DNA of 64,000 bases. Source: Desulfosarcina widdelii (GTDB lineage Bacteria; Desulfobacterota; Desulfobacteria; Desulfobacterales; Desulfosarcinaceae). The notes under the pieces are model-generated. The model was not told the DNA's origin and ran no database searches. It was given only the letters and a program-made list of their open reading frames with translations. Below, in pieces: positions 40,670-48,660 of the stretch. The position numbers and the translations under genes are program-made. The stretch lies in contig NZ_AP021875.1 of NCBI RefSeq assembly GCF_009688965.1, positions 3,410,001 through 3,474,000 of the forward strand, given 5' to 3'. Numbering within the stretch: the stretch's first letter is position 1; each line of letters begins with the position of its first letter.

Positions 40670-41371
40670 TCATTGGCTGCAAATCGTTTCAATCCGTTTG
40701 ATGATTATGGAAAATCTGGCCTGACTGGCGGCATCCGGAGGCAAAAGTCCCGGAAGTGCATCCAAAAAAGCGCGGTTGCCGACCCATTGGAATAGTTGAT
40801 CCCTGACATAACTTAACAATTCGGCTTCCGCATGTTTTATCTCTCCGACGATCTCCTCTCGCCCATCCAATACTGCAACTACGTCTTCAACATCCCTGCT
40901 AAGCAAAAAATCCCCGGAACCGCGTTGATGAAATGCTTCGATCTTGGTTGCTATAAAATAGGGTGCTGGCAGCACTCTTATTCCGACCCCGGAAGGCAAA
41001 CTCATTTTCATAGCTGCATGAAAAGCCCTTGCAAACCATCGGTTGCCAAAGCCAAGTATGTCAGGATCAGTAGGCATCACATCGAGAATAATATCGCCCG
41101 CTCGCCAACGGCAGATAGGGGCTTCCAAGCTGATGTCCTCTGAGAAGCCACGAATTCTGAGCTTTTGATTGAAATTGTGGTAAGTTGCAAGAGAAGCAAC
41201 CTCTACCATCACATCGACATCCCTTGTCACACGAACGGGAGGCGCAGCAGGATCAGTCAGCAGAAGGCTGGTGGCGCAACCCCCTAAGAACACAACATCA
41301 TCGATCAGAGGACCAAGCTGATCAACTGCGACTTCAAGTAATTTTATATTGGCATGGCTGTCTTTATGCAT
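40670..41371 (-). CDS. Nucleotidyltransferase of a toxin-antitoxin-like pair
   Basis: 233 residues. Nucleotidyltransferase motif: VFLGGCATSLLL (G30-G31) with VTRDVDVMVEV (D51, D53), and a third acidic strand (DIILDVMP). The C-terminal part is helical. It resembles AbiEii-like or MNT-type toxins in architecture, but the partner is different from AbiEi. It overlaps the upstream regulator-like gene by 8 bp and shares its palindromic promoter. Toxicity is inferred from context only. Confidence 0.75.
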   Translation of the reverse strand: MHKDSHANIKLLEVAVDQLGPLIDDVVFLGGCATSLLLTDPAAPPVRVTRDVDVMVEVASLATYHNFNQKLRIRGFSEDISLEAPICRWRAGDIILDVMPTDPDILGFGNRWFARAFHAAMKMSLPSGVGIRVLPAPYFIATKIEAFHQRGSGDFLLSRDVEDVVAVLDGREEIVGEIKHAEAELLSYVRDQLFQWVGNRAFLDALPGLLPPDAASQARFSIIIKRIETICSQ

Positions 41372-41885
41372 CGTCTTCCAACCGCTTTACGATCTCCTGC
41401 TGGGCCATTTGCCGCTCACGAGCCCGGCCGCCGCGGAGGGCATCGACAAGTGTAAGCAATTCATACAGTTTTCTATCTTCACGGGCCGCTTTGGGAACGG
41501 ATTTGTACAACGGCGAAAAGGCTTGGCCACGGATTTCGCCATCCGGATCCGGCCAGACCGGAGGCGGATCTCCGGACATCTCGAAAAAGGGTGACAGGAC
41601 CGGCCCGGCATAACCGGTTGGCATACCACGGGTAATTTGCCCCAATTCAGGCACGAAAACATAGGGCACGCCGTGAACGAGAAATTCTTCAAGGTTGCGA
41701 AAGTTAGGTATGATGCGGTCCTGCCGATCAGATGCCAGGTGCGCTCTGACAACCCGCTTAATACCTGAATGCACTTCGGACGGACTCATCCACAATGATG
41801 TGGCCAGCCGGTTATATGACCATTCATTTTGGCCGATGGCAACCAGCTTCATCAAAATGATCACGTCTTGAGGTTTCAGTATCAT
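41364..41885 (-). CDS. Winged-helix partner of the nucleotidyltransferase
   Basis: 173 residues from ATG 41885 (GGAGG 5 bases upstream). The N-terminal winged helix is visible (QDVIILMKLVAIGQNEWSYN, RLATSLWMSPSEVHSGIKRV). The C-terminal part, with YVFVPELGQITRGMPTGYAGP and PPPVWPDPDGE, is shared by a family found beside nucleotidyltransferases. It probably binds the 40-bp palindrome just upstream of its own start, acting as antitoxin and autorepressor (inference). Confidence 0.7.
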   Translation of the reverse strand: MILKPQDVIILMKLVAIGQNEWSYNRLATSLWMSPSEVHSGIKRVVRAHLASDRQDRIIPNFRNLEEFLVHGVPYVFVPELGQITRGMPTGYAGPVLSPFFEMSGDPPPVWPDPDGEIRGQAFSPLYKSVPKAAREDRKLYELLTLVDALRGGRARERQMAQQEIVKRLEDDA

Positions 41886-41893
41886 AACGCCTC

Positions 41894-41933
41894 CATTCTT
41901 TGTTCGCGAATCGCGAATCGCGAACAAAGAATG
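41894..41933. promoter_or_regulatory. 40-bp palindrome upstream of the wHTH-nucleotidyltransferase pair
   Basis: CATTCTTTGTTCGCGA and TCGCGAACAAAGAATG are perfect 16-bp arms around an 8-bp centre, and the centre contains further TCGCGAA copies. It begins 9 bp upstream of the start codon and overlaps the Shine-Dalgarno region. This is a strong operator candidate for the winged-helix protein. Confidence 0.8.
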
Positions 41934-42027
41934 ACAAAAAGCCAAATTTTTGTCAAGTGCACGGGAACTGTATTGGCCGCGAGAAAACCGATCTATCGTT
42001 CAGGGGTTTATGGTTTCTGGATCACCG

Positions 42028-42066
42028 TTAACTATTCACCGATCACCTTCCAGCCTTCACAGTCAA
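42028..42066. repeat. Degenerate heptamer repeat at the end of the radical SAM gene
   Basis: Units of the form TCACCGT/TTCACCG/ATCACCT follow each other around the stop codon of the radical SAM gene. They are similar in sequence and period to 43201-43303, 45086-45180 and 45854-45882. Confidence 0.55.
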
Positions 42067-43077
42067 CCCCTCGTCAATCAGGTCCAGAACCGTCTGCTTT
42101 TCCCGAGGAAAGGGATACCCCTCGTAGCTCTGGGAAAACAGCAGGCCACCGCGGCGGTTTCGCCAGTAGTTGCCGGCATGATCGAAGCAAACCCGGCCGG
42201 TGACCGACAACTCCTGCATGGTCAACCGCAGTTCACGAAGCTGCCCGGTGGGGGTCAGCATCTCGAAGTCGCCCGCTTCCATCTCCGCGGCCAGAGGGGT
42301 GCCGAGCCAGGGGCGCATGGGGCGCGAGCGGATGTAGTGCGGATCGATCTCGCTGAGAACGCGGGCCGTGTTTCTGGCATGCTGCTCCCACAAGGCTTTG
42401 CCGCCCAGGCCGGGCATCCAGTATTCCGAAAGCTGGAAACCCGCCGCCAGAGCCTTTTGTCCCCCCTTGATGTGGATCTCGGCGGTGGCGCCCTTGCGGA
42501 TCTTTTTCAGAACCGTGTCGTCCCCACTTTCCAGGCCGACATGCAGCCGGTCCAGGCCCGCTTGCCGGATGGTCTTGAGGTCTTCGAGGGATTTTTGCAC
42601 CAGGGTTTTGGAGCGCGCGTAGGTGGTCACCCGGCGGATGGTGGGAAAGATCCGGCGCAGATATTCCAGCACCTCCACCAGTTGGTCGGTTTTCATGATC
42701 AGGCTGTTGGCATCCTGGAGAAATACGGTTTTGCCGCCGGAAAGCAGCCAGTGATAGAGCATGGCAAAGCCCTGGTGGTGGTTCAGCCGGGGGTGTTTTT
42801 CGATGAGGGCGATGGCGCCCTGGTGGCTGATCTCACCGTCGGCGCCGGATTGTTTTATAAGATCGTCGCGTAGGGCGGCCATGGCGTCGATGTCGCCTTT
42901 GATCTCGGTCACCGACCGCACCTGGAATTTCTCGGTTTTATACATGCCGCAGAACGTGCAGTGGTTCCAGGGGCAATTGCGGGTCAGACGGATCAGCAGC
43001 GAATCGCTGCCGCCCTCGCTGGGCGGTCGGTAAACGCCGGTTTCGAAAGCATATCGTTCGGGAATCAATGAATTCAT
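42043..43077 (-). CDS. Radical SAM protein
   Basis: 344 residues. The Fe-S motif is NCPWNHCTFCGMY (C35-x4-C40-x2-C43), a variant spacing known in one radical SAM branch with CPWN. SAM-binding and barrel elements are seen (VFLQDANSLIMKTDQL, RVTTYARSKTL, LHVGLESGDDTVLKKI). The C-terminal part lacks a B12-binding domain. The reaction is unknown. The final codons and TGA stop lie in the degenerate 7-bp repeat at 42028-42066. Confidence 0.88.
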   Translation of the reverse strand: MNSLIPERYAFETGVYRPPSEGGSDSLLIRLTRNCPWNHCTFCGMYKTEKFQVRSVTEIKGDIDAMAALRDDLIKQSGADGEISHQGAIALIEKHPRLNHHQGFAMLYHWLLSGGKTVFLQDANSLIMKTDQLVEVLEYLRRIFPTIRRVTTYARSKTLVQKSLEDLKTIRQAGLDRLHVGLESGDDTVLKKIRKGATAEIHIKGGQKALAAGFQLSEYWMPGLGGKALWEQHARNTARVLSEIDPHYIRSRPMRPWLGTPLAAEMEAGDFEMLTPTGQLRELRLTMQELSVTGRVCFDHAGNYWRNRRGGLLFSQSYEGYPFPREKQTVLDLIDEGLTVKAGR

Positions 43078-43093
43078 AAGGCACCGTTAGCGG

Positions 43094-43161
43094 GTTGGTT
43101 TGGTTGGTTGCATTGGTTCAGTTCGTTAAGTTGGTTTGATTGGTTGCGTTGGTTAAGATTG
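43094..43161. repeat. Degenerate 9-bp tandem repeat (TTnnnTTGG)
   Basis: From 43108 six nonamers follow in register: TTGCATTGG, TTCAGTTCG, TTAAGTTGG, TTTGATTGG, TTGCGTTGG and TTAAGATTG; the preceding bases are similar. It lies just upstream of the radical SAM start and next to the heptamer array 43201-43303. A shorter similar tract occurs near 34645. Confidence 0.7.
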
Positions 43162-43200
43162 CTCGGGGCGCAGATGCAATCGGTCATTGGCTATCGTTCC

Positions 43201-43303
43201 GGTCCACCAATCCCACATCACACATCCCAGATCACAAGTCACCATTCACGGATCCCAGATCACCATTCACAGTTCACTGCTCACCGTTCACAGAACAACC
43301 GGT
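43201..43303. repeat. Degenerate 7-bp tandem repeat (TCACnnn) at the adenine deaminase 3' end
   Basis: About 13 heptamers in register, for example TCACAAG, TCACCAT, TCACGGA, TCCCAGA, TCACCAT, TCACAGT, TCACTGC, TCACCGT, TCACAGA. The last units encode, on the minus strand, the final residues (CSVNGEQ) and the TGA stop of adenine deaminase. Too short and spacerless for CRISPR. Confidence 0.75.
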
Positions 43304-45031
43304 AGTCCTGCCGGTCTTGAAATGAACCAGTCCTTCTTCGCAGATGCGTACAAAGGGAATGGCCGCGCCGGTAAGGGCGATCAGGGAAAGCAGCGGGTCG
43401 GGGAAGGCAACGCCCAGATCCGCCACAGCCCGTTGGATGGCATTGAGCTTCTCGTTCAGCTCTTCCAGGGGCAGTTCGGACATCAATCCGAAAATGGGCA
43501 GGGCCATTTCTTCAACGACACGGCCGCTTTCACAGACCACCGCCCCGCCCTGCAATTCGTCGATGCGATTGACGCATAAGGCCATGTCGGCCTCGTCGGC
43601 GCCCACCACGACGATGCAGGAGGTATCCCAGGCCGCACTGCAGGCCATGGCGCCCCGGGTCAGACCAAATCCCCGGATCAGGCCGGTGAAAAATTTGCCC
43701 GGTGTGCGGCTGCGATCGATGGCCGCGATTTTCGCCAGATCTCCGGCATCCCTGACCTGGATTTCGCCGTTGGCCACGGGCAAATCGACTATCGCCTCTT
43801 TTGTGACCAGGTCCGTGACCATCTCGATGGCCCGCACCGCGGCCGTGTCGCGATCCTCTGAAGCCCGGACGGCAAAATCCGAGGGTTCGAAGGGCCTGGA
43901 AAGATGGACCGTTTTCAGGCTTTCAGGAGAAAACCGGTGACGGCGAGGCGCCGATTCCAGGCTTCCGTTTTTGGCGATGACGCGGCCGTTGCTGATCACC
44001 CGCATGGCCCGGATGGTCTGCGGATCGGGAATCAGAACCATGTCGGCAATTTTTCCGGGAGCGATGCCGCCGATGCGGTCGTCCAGGCCAAAGTGCTCGG
44101 CCACGTTCAAAGTTGCCATCTGCACGGCGGTTACCGGGTCGAAGCCGCAGTCAATGGCTTTTTGGACCAGAAACTCCATGTAGCCCTTCTCCATGAGATC
44201 CCGGGGAGAAATACCGTCCGTGGTCAGGATCAGCCGCCGGGTGTCGGGGACCATTTCTCGAATGGCCGCAATTTCAGCCAGATCCCGCCGGATGCTGCCC
44301 TCCCGCACCATCACATGGATGCCCAGCCGCAGCCGGTCCAGCACCTCGTCGGCCTTGATGGGCTCATGGCAAGAAGAGACCCCATAAGCTGCATAAGCCT
44401 GTAGTTTGCTGCCGCGGGCGCCGGCCGAGTGCCCCTCCAGCTTCTTTCCGCATGCCAGTGTGGCGGCAAGGATTGGTTCGAATACCTCCCGATTTTGAAA
44501 CACGCCCTGCCAGTAGGACTCGCCCAATCCGACGATATCCTCACGGGATAGAAGTGCCTCCAGATCGGCCGGGTCGATTCCCGCAGCCTCTCGGCTCGTG
44601 GACACCATGGCAGGGGCCGTGGCAAAGAACTTAATAGGCTGCTCCTTCAGGGAAGCCAAAAAATCGAGGACACCGGCCAGACCGGCGACCGGATAGGGCT
44701 CCAGGGTCTCGGTAACGATGGTGGTGGTGCCGCCCACAGCCACATATTTTAAGAATTCGCCGGCGGTGAACAACCAGGCCACGTGGGTATGGCCGTCAAT
44801 CAGTCCGGGGATCAGGGTAGCACCTTCGGCGTCAATGACCGTGGTGGCGTCACCGATGGCATATTCCACATCCGTCCCCACGCAGGCGATGCGCTCGCCG
44901 CAGGTCACCACCGACTGATTGTCCAGGATTTCACCGGTGTAAACATTTACGAGTCGGGCGTTAACAACAGCTAAATCCCCAAGGGCATTCCCCAGGGCCA
45001 CATCGATCAGGTTCTGCCTTGGCTGAGTCAT
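43274..45031 (-). CDS. ade: Adenine deaminase
   Basis: 585 residues. An amidohydrolase barrel with metal-binding H81-x-H83 (LIDGHTHV), VGLGESYW with a metal-ligand Glu, LEGHSAGARG and SSCHEPIK with His ligands, and ILTTDGISPRDLM. It ends in the C-terminal domain typical of Ade (ACSAAWDTSCIVVVGADEADMA, given in part). It converts adenine to hypoxanthine and ammonia in purine salvage. Length is normal. Its last seven residues come from a tandem repeat. Confidence 0.93.
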   Translation of the reverse strand: MTQPRQNLIDVALGNALGDLAVVNARLVNVYTGEILDNQSVVTCGERIACVGTDVEYAIGDATTVIDAEGATLIPGLIDGHTHVAWLFTAGEFLKYVAVGGTTTIVTETLEPYPVAGLAGVLDFLASLKEQPIKFFATAPAMVSTSREAAGIDPADLEALLSREDIVGLGESYWQGVFQNREVFEPILAATLACGKKLEGHSAGARGSKLQAYAAYGVSSCHEPIKADEVLDRLRLGIHVMVREGSIRRDLAEIAAIREMVPDTRRLILTTDGISPRDLMEKGYMEFLVQKAIDCGFDPVTAVQMATLNVAEHFGLDDRIGGIAPGKIADMVLIPDPQTIRAMRVISNGRVIAKNGSLESAPRRHRFSPESLKTVHLSRPFEPSDFAVRASEDRDTAAVRAIEMVTDLVTKEAIVDLPVANGEIQVRDAGDLAKIAAIDRSRTPGKFFTGLIRGFGLTRGAMACSAAWDTSCIVVVGADEADMALCVNRIDELQGGAVVCESGRVVEEMALPIFGLMSELPLEELNEKLNAIQRAVADLGVAFPDPLLSLIALTGAAIPFVRICEEGLVHFKTGRTTGCSVNGEQ

Positions 45032-45085
45032 GAGTCACCGTTTTTCGGGTTGTGGGTTGCGGGCTTAGCGTTTGGAGTTTGGGGT

Positions 45086-45180
45086 TCAGGGGTTCTGGTT
45101 TACGGTTCACCGATCACCGTTCACGGACCACCGTTCACCGATACCACAAATCGCGAATTCCCGTCCACCGTTCCCCCATC
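45086..45180. repeat. Degenerate heptamer repeat upstream of adenine deaminase
   Basis: Units such as TTTACGG, TTCACCG, ATCACCG, TTCACGG, ACCACCG and TTCACCG run in register, then decay. Same family as 43201-43303, on the other side of the ade gene. Confidence 0.65.
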
Positions 45181-45202
45181 GCCGCCACAATTTCCCCAAC
45201 TG

Positions 45203-45238
45203 AAAAAGGCAGAGCCCCGTTAGAGGCTCTGCCTTTTT
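45203..45238. terminator. Bidirectional intrinsic terminator
   Basis: AAAAAGGCAGAGCC and GGCTCTGCCTTTTT form a perfect stem with an 8-base loop and A/T tracts on both sides. It lies downstream of the 44-residue small gene on the minus strand, ahead of ade. Confidence 0.85.
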
Positions 45239-45418
45239 ATGACCGCTTATTCGGCGGTCTGTGATTATTGCCTTTAATTAGTCGAAGCTCTGCCGTCGAT
45301 CATGCCCTCAGAGTTTGCAGGCTGTTTGTGATGACCATCCGGCGACACATCGGTTGACGAAATATGCGAGCAGAATGAGCGTCAGTGCTATGCCTATCAT
45401 CGGGCACCTTACTTTCAC

Positions 45419-45553
45419 TTATCCGGCTACATCGATCCCGGGATCGCAGCCCAGATGCTCGTCGCGATTCTCACACTGGAAATTGGCTTCACGGGTATCC
45501 ACATGCCCTTCACTGTTGTCGTCGAAGTAATCCTGATTTTTATTTTCGGCCAT
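45419..45553 (-). CDS. 44-residue acidic hypothetical protein
   Basis: ATG 45553 is preceded by AGAGGTG at a good distance and the frame runs to TAA at 45419. The product (starts MAENKNQDYFDDNSEGHVD, ends LGCDPGIDVAG) is acidic with two cysteines, no signal and no membrane segment. A separate terminator lies about 180 bp downstream. Composition and translation signals suggest a real small gene; the family is unknown. The rest of 45240-45700 holds nothing else I can support. Confidence 0.5.
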   Translation of the reverse strand: MAENKNQDYFDDNSEGHVDTREANFQCENRDEHLGCDPGIDVAG

Positions 45554-45707
45554 GATATCACCTCTCATGATTATAGGTTGTTGGTATTTATTCCTTCGTT
45601 ATATTAAATATAGGGCTTTCTGAGAAATGGACAATGGGAGCCGGCTGGCCGTATGATGGGAGGAAAATACTACCAAAAGAGTTTTGGGTTCGGGGTTCAG
45701 GATTGAG

Positions 45708-45852
45708 GAACTCTTAAAAACCCGAAATTATCTTTTTTCCGTCATTCCGGCGCAGGCCGGGCACGAAGTGAAGCTTTAGCGCTATCCAGTTATTTCAATA
45801 CGTTCTGGATTCCGGATCAAGTCCGGCATGACGAGTTTGGTTTTCACGAGCC
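45708..45852. repeat. Dispersed inverted-repeat element near tatD
   Basis: Contains CCGTCATTCCGGCGCAGGCC at the left and TCTGGATTCCGGATCAAGTC then CGGCATGACGAG at the right. It is related to 38952-39077 in the opposite orientation. Heptamer units follow (45854-45882) and supply the tatD stop. Confidence 0.7.
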
Positions 45853-45860
45853 ATCAAGGT

Positions 45861-46649
45861 TCACGGTTCACTGATCACCGGCCCTTTCCCGTATAGCCTC
45901 CGGGTGTTCTCCGCAACAGCCTCGACCACAGCTTCAACTGCAACCGCCTTGATCCGGGCGATGGCCGCAACGGAAAGGCTCAAATTGGCGGGTTCGTTAC
46001 GGGTCTTCGGATCGGGACCTAGCACCGGGCTGTCGGTTTCAACCAGCAGGCAGGAAAGCGGCAGATGCCGGACCAGTTTCTGCTTCTGGCGCGAACGCAC
46101 GATGGAGGGCGGTACGGAGAAAAAATAGCCTGCTTCGATCGCAGGCAGGGCGGCCGAGGCTTTACCGTCGAAGGCATGCATCTGAACCCGGTTCGCACTG
46201 TTCTCCAGCAGAAGCGCCACCGCATGACGCCCGGCGGAGCGTGAATGCACGTTCAACGGCAGATCCAATTCCCTGGATAGTTTAATAAAGGTTTTAAAGA
46301 TCTCCCTTTGCAGCGCCTTTTGCTCATCTTCCTTGACAGCCCAGTAATCCAGCCCCACCTCACCAATGGCCGCGAGCCGGTCACGATGGCTACGAATAAA
46401 GTTCTCCATCTCTTTGGCCTGGTCAAGATCGAGAAAGGTCGGATAGAGTCCGGCGGCCGGCCATAGCATGGGATGAATCCGGGCCAGTTCCAGATTCCTG
46501 CGGGCATCGTCCAAGTTTTCCCCCACGGCCACAACCGCCGCCACCCCTGCCTTTTGTGCCCGTTCGAGAACTGCATCACGGTCAGGATCGAAGGCAGGAT
46601 CGCAGATGTGGGCGTGCGTGTCCACCAGAGGATATCCTGATAACGCCAT
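45861..46649 (-). CDS. TatD-family metal-dependent hydrolase
   Basis: 262 residues. TatD signature: VDTHAHICDPAFDPDRD (first His pair), IGEVGLDYW, LPLNVHSRSAGRHAV, MHAFDGK, LVETDSPVLGPDP. Family members are DNases or D-aminoacyl deacylases acting in DNA degradation and quality control. The divergent end (no long DNase C-terminus) makes it a general TatD-like hydrolase. The last codons (VISEP and TGA) come from the heptamer repeat. Confidence 0.88.
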   Translation of the reverse strand: MALSGYPLVDTHAHICDPAFDPDRDAVLERAQKAGVAAVVAVGENLDDARRNLELARIHPMLWPAAGLYPTFLDLDQAKEMENFIRSHRDRLAAIGEVGLDYWAVKEDEQKALQREIFKTFIKLSRELDLPLNVHSRSAGRHAVALLLENSANRVQMHAFDGKASAALPAIEAGYFFSVPPSIVRSRQKQKLVRHLPLSCLLVETDSPVLGPDPKTRNEPANLSLSVAAIARIKAVAVEAVVEAVAENTRRLYGKGPVISEP

Positions 46650-46820
46650 AGCCTGCTGACTCCCTATTTCAAATTGAAGAAAAGCAACCGGACCCTAAAA
46701 GAGGCGTCCGAAATGAAGGTACCCCAACGTTGCAAAAGCCGGAGCGATTCAGAGCCAAGGCGCCAAGGGTGCCGCCGTAGTGATAAAATGCAACGCTGGG
46801 GATACTATACACCGACGACC

Positions 46821-47591
46821 TCAAAAGGCGCAATCGAACGTCTCGTTGAAACGATCCACCACCGCCAGCAAAACCTCCGGCAGCCGCTCACGGATCTGCC
46901 GAACCAGGTCAGAGGGCATTTTTTTGTAAAAGGCCTGGGCGATGCCGCCGGCGATGCAGGCCATGGTGTCGGCATCGCCGCCCAGTGAGATGGCGTTTTT
47001 CACGGCGGATGTATAGTCGTGGGCCTCCAGAAAGGCGATGATCGATTCGGGTACCGATCCCTGGCAGGAAACATCGAAACAGTAGCTCGAACGGATCTCG
47101 TCGACCGAACCCTCCAAACAGTATCCGAAGCGCGCCTCGATCTCTTTGCGGATGCTGTCCTTGTCCTCCCCTTTTCTCGCCAGAAAAACCGCCAACGCCG
47201 TTGCCTGGGCGCCCTTGATGCCTTCGGGATGGTTGTGGCTTACCTCGGCGGAGCGCCTGGCATGGTGCAGGACCGCATCGACCGATTCGAAGGCAAATCC
47301 CACCGGAGAAACCCGCATCGCCGAACCGTTGCCGAAGCTGTAATAGGGTATGCTGTTTGGATCCCAGATCCAGTGCCAGAACGAACCGCCATAGGGCAGG
47401 TTGGGGAAGCTGCGGGCAAAACAGGCGATGCAGGAGCGGTACCCCGTGCGGCGCAGAATGGCGTTGGCCACCGCCACGGTCAGAACCGTGTCATCGGTAA
47501 AGGCATCCACCACCAAGGGGAAGGCCACGGTCTTGACGGGGCGGCTCTCGTAGGGGGAACCGATCATGTCGCCTGCTATGGCTCCGATCAT
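46821..47591 (-). CDS. ADP-ribosylglycohydrolase (DraG-like)
   Basis: 256 residues. Metal-binding motifs of the ARH/DraG fold: IGAIAGDMIGSPYE, AFTDDTVLTVAVA (Thr-Asp-Asp), SFGNGSAMRVSPVG, VSHNHPEGIKGA, and SLGGDADTMACIAGGIAQA. It would remove ADP-ribose from a protein, DNA or small molecule. No ADP-ribosyltransferase (DraT/DarT) gene is next to it. GAAGGA precedes the ATG. Confidence 0.92.
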   Translation of the reverse strand: MIGAIAGDMIGSPYESRPVKTVAFPLVVDAFTDDTVLTVAVANAILRRTGYRSCIACFARSFPNLPYGGSFWHWIWDPNSIPYYSFGNGSAMRVSPVGFAFESVDAVLHHARRSAEVSHNHPEGIKGAQATALAVFLARKGEDKDSIRKEIEARFGYCLEGSVDEIRSSYCFDVSCQGSVPESIIAFLEAHDYTSAVKNAISLGGDADTMACIAGGIAQAFYKKMPSDLVRQIRERLPEVLLAVVDRFNETFDCAF

Positions 47592-47941
47592 GGGTCCTTC
47601 TCCTTTGCCGATTGCCGGGAATCAAAAGTATGATAAAAAGCGCAACGTGCGGTCTAAATCTGCGGGAAGGAAGCTGCCGGGAGCGGCTGCAAAACGCGTG
47701 TGGATATCAGCAGGAAATCAACGCAATCGACATAGTCTACCCAAAAACGGATGTTCGGGCAAGCATCAGTTGGCGATGGGGCGGGGAAACGGCATTTTCA
47801 ATCCATATCATCGCTCCGACGTAGGGGCGAAAATCTTTCGCCCCTACGACACCCATGGATTGCTTCTGGAAGGACAACACTTGATCGATGAAAACGGGGA
47901 TCAACCCCGCCACTACGCGAGACGAGGGCGGTGACGCGGCG
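47592..47941. other. Intergenic region with a dispersed hairpin
   Basis: About 350 bp without a supported gene. It contains the 29-bp palindrome at 47820-47848 and otherwise shows no pattern. Confidence 0.4.
47820..47848. repeat. Palindrome CGTAGGGGCGAAA-ATC-TTTCGCCCCTACG
   Basis: Perfect 13-bp arms with a 3-base loop. Palindromes with GTAGGGGCGAA arms are common dispersed repeats in environmental bacteria. Confidence 0.7.
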
Positions 47942-48625
47942 TCACAGCTCCAGGCGCTCACCGGGGTGAAGCAAAACCACCCGGGCGGAAGTGGCTTCTT
48001 CAACTCGTTTTTTCCAGGTCGCCGGGTCCTGTTCGATGATCTCGAAGGTGTCGTAGTGGATCGGCAGCACCTGCCGGGGTTCGATCAACTGGACGGCACG
48101 CAGGGCATCGTCCGGCCCCATGGTAAAGTTGTCTCCGATGGGCAGCACGGCCAGGTCGATGCCCGCTTCGCCAATCAGCTTCATGTCGTAAAACAGGCCG
48201 GTGTCGCAGGCGTGGTAGATGTTTTTCCCTTGGATGGAGAAGAGAAAGCCGCAAGGGTTGCCACCATAGGAGCCGTCCGGCAGGCCGCTTCCATGGTGGG
48301 CGATGGTCAGTTTGACCCGGCCCCAGGAGTAGTCGAACCCTCCGCCGATGTGCTGCGGGTGACCCTTCTCGACCCCCTGGGCGGCCAGCCAGTTGACGAT
48401 CTCGAAATTGGACACCACCGTCGCGCCGGTGCGTTTGGCAATGGCCACGGTGTCGCCCACATGGTCCCCATGGCCGTGGGACACGAATATGTAATCCGCT
48501 TCGACCGCATCGGCGCTGATCGGTGCCAGGGGGTTGCCCGCCAGAAAAGGATCGACCAGCAGCCGGGTGCCGTCGGCTTCGATAAGCAGGCAGGCGTGAC
48601 TGTACCAGGTAACATTTACTCCCAT
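47942..48625 (-). CDS. Metal-dependent hydrolase, UPF0173 / UlaG-like MBL fold
   Basis: 227 residues from ATG 48625 (GGAGG upstream). MBL motifs: TWYSHACLLIE, LLVDPFLAGNP, FVSHGHGDHVGDTV (HxHxDH), KLTIAHHGS, IYHACDTGLFYDM, and LPIHYDTF. The short length and lack of extra domains match the UPF0173 group, whose substrate is not established. The YbjT-like gene upstream ends 35 bp before this start, so they may be co-transcribed. Confidence 0.9.
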   Translation of the reverse strand: MGVNVTWYSHACLLIEADGTRLLVDPFLAGNPLAPISADAVEADYIFVSHGHGDHVGDTVAIAKRTGATVVSNFEIVNWLAAQGVEKGHPQHIGGGFDYSWGRVKLTIAHHGSGLPDGSYGGNPCGFLFSIQGKNIYHACDTGLFYDMKLIGEAGIDLAVLPIGDNFTMGPDDALRAVQLIEPRQVLPIHYDTFEIIEQDPATWKKRVEEATSARVVLLHPGERLEL

Positions 48626-48660
48626 TCGAACACCTCCTTGACGTTGGCATAGGGTCCGGT

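Noticed and set aside
43201-43303. CRISPR array
   Set aside because: The units are only 7 bp, degenerate and without spacers, and no cas genes are present.
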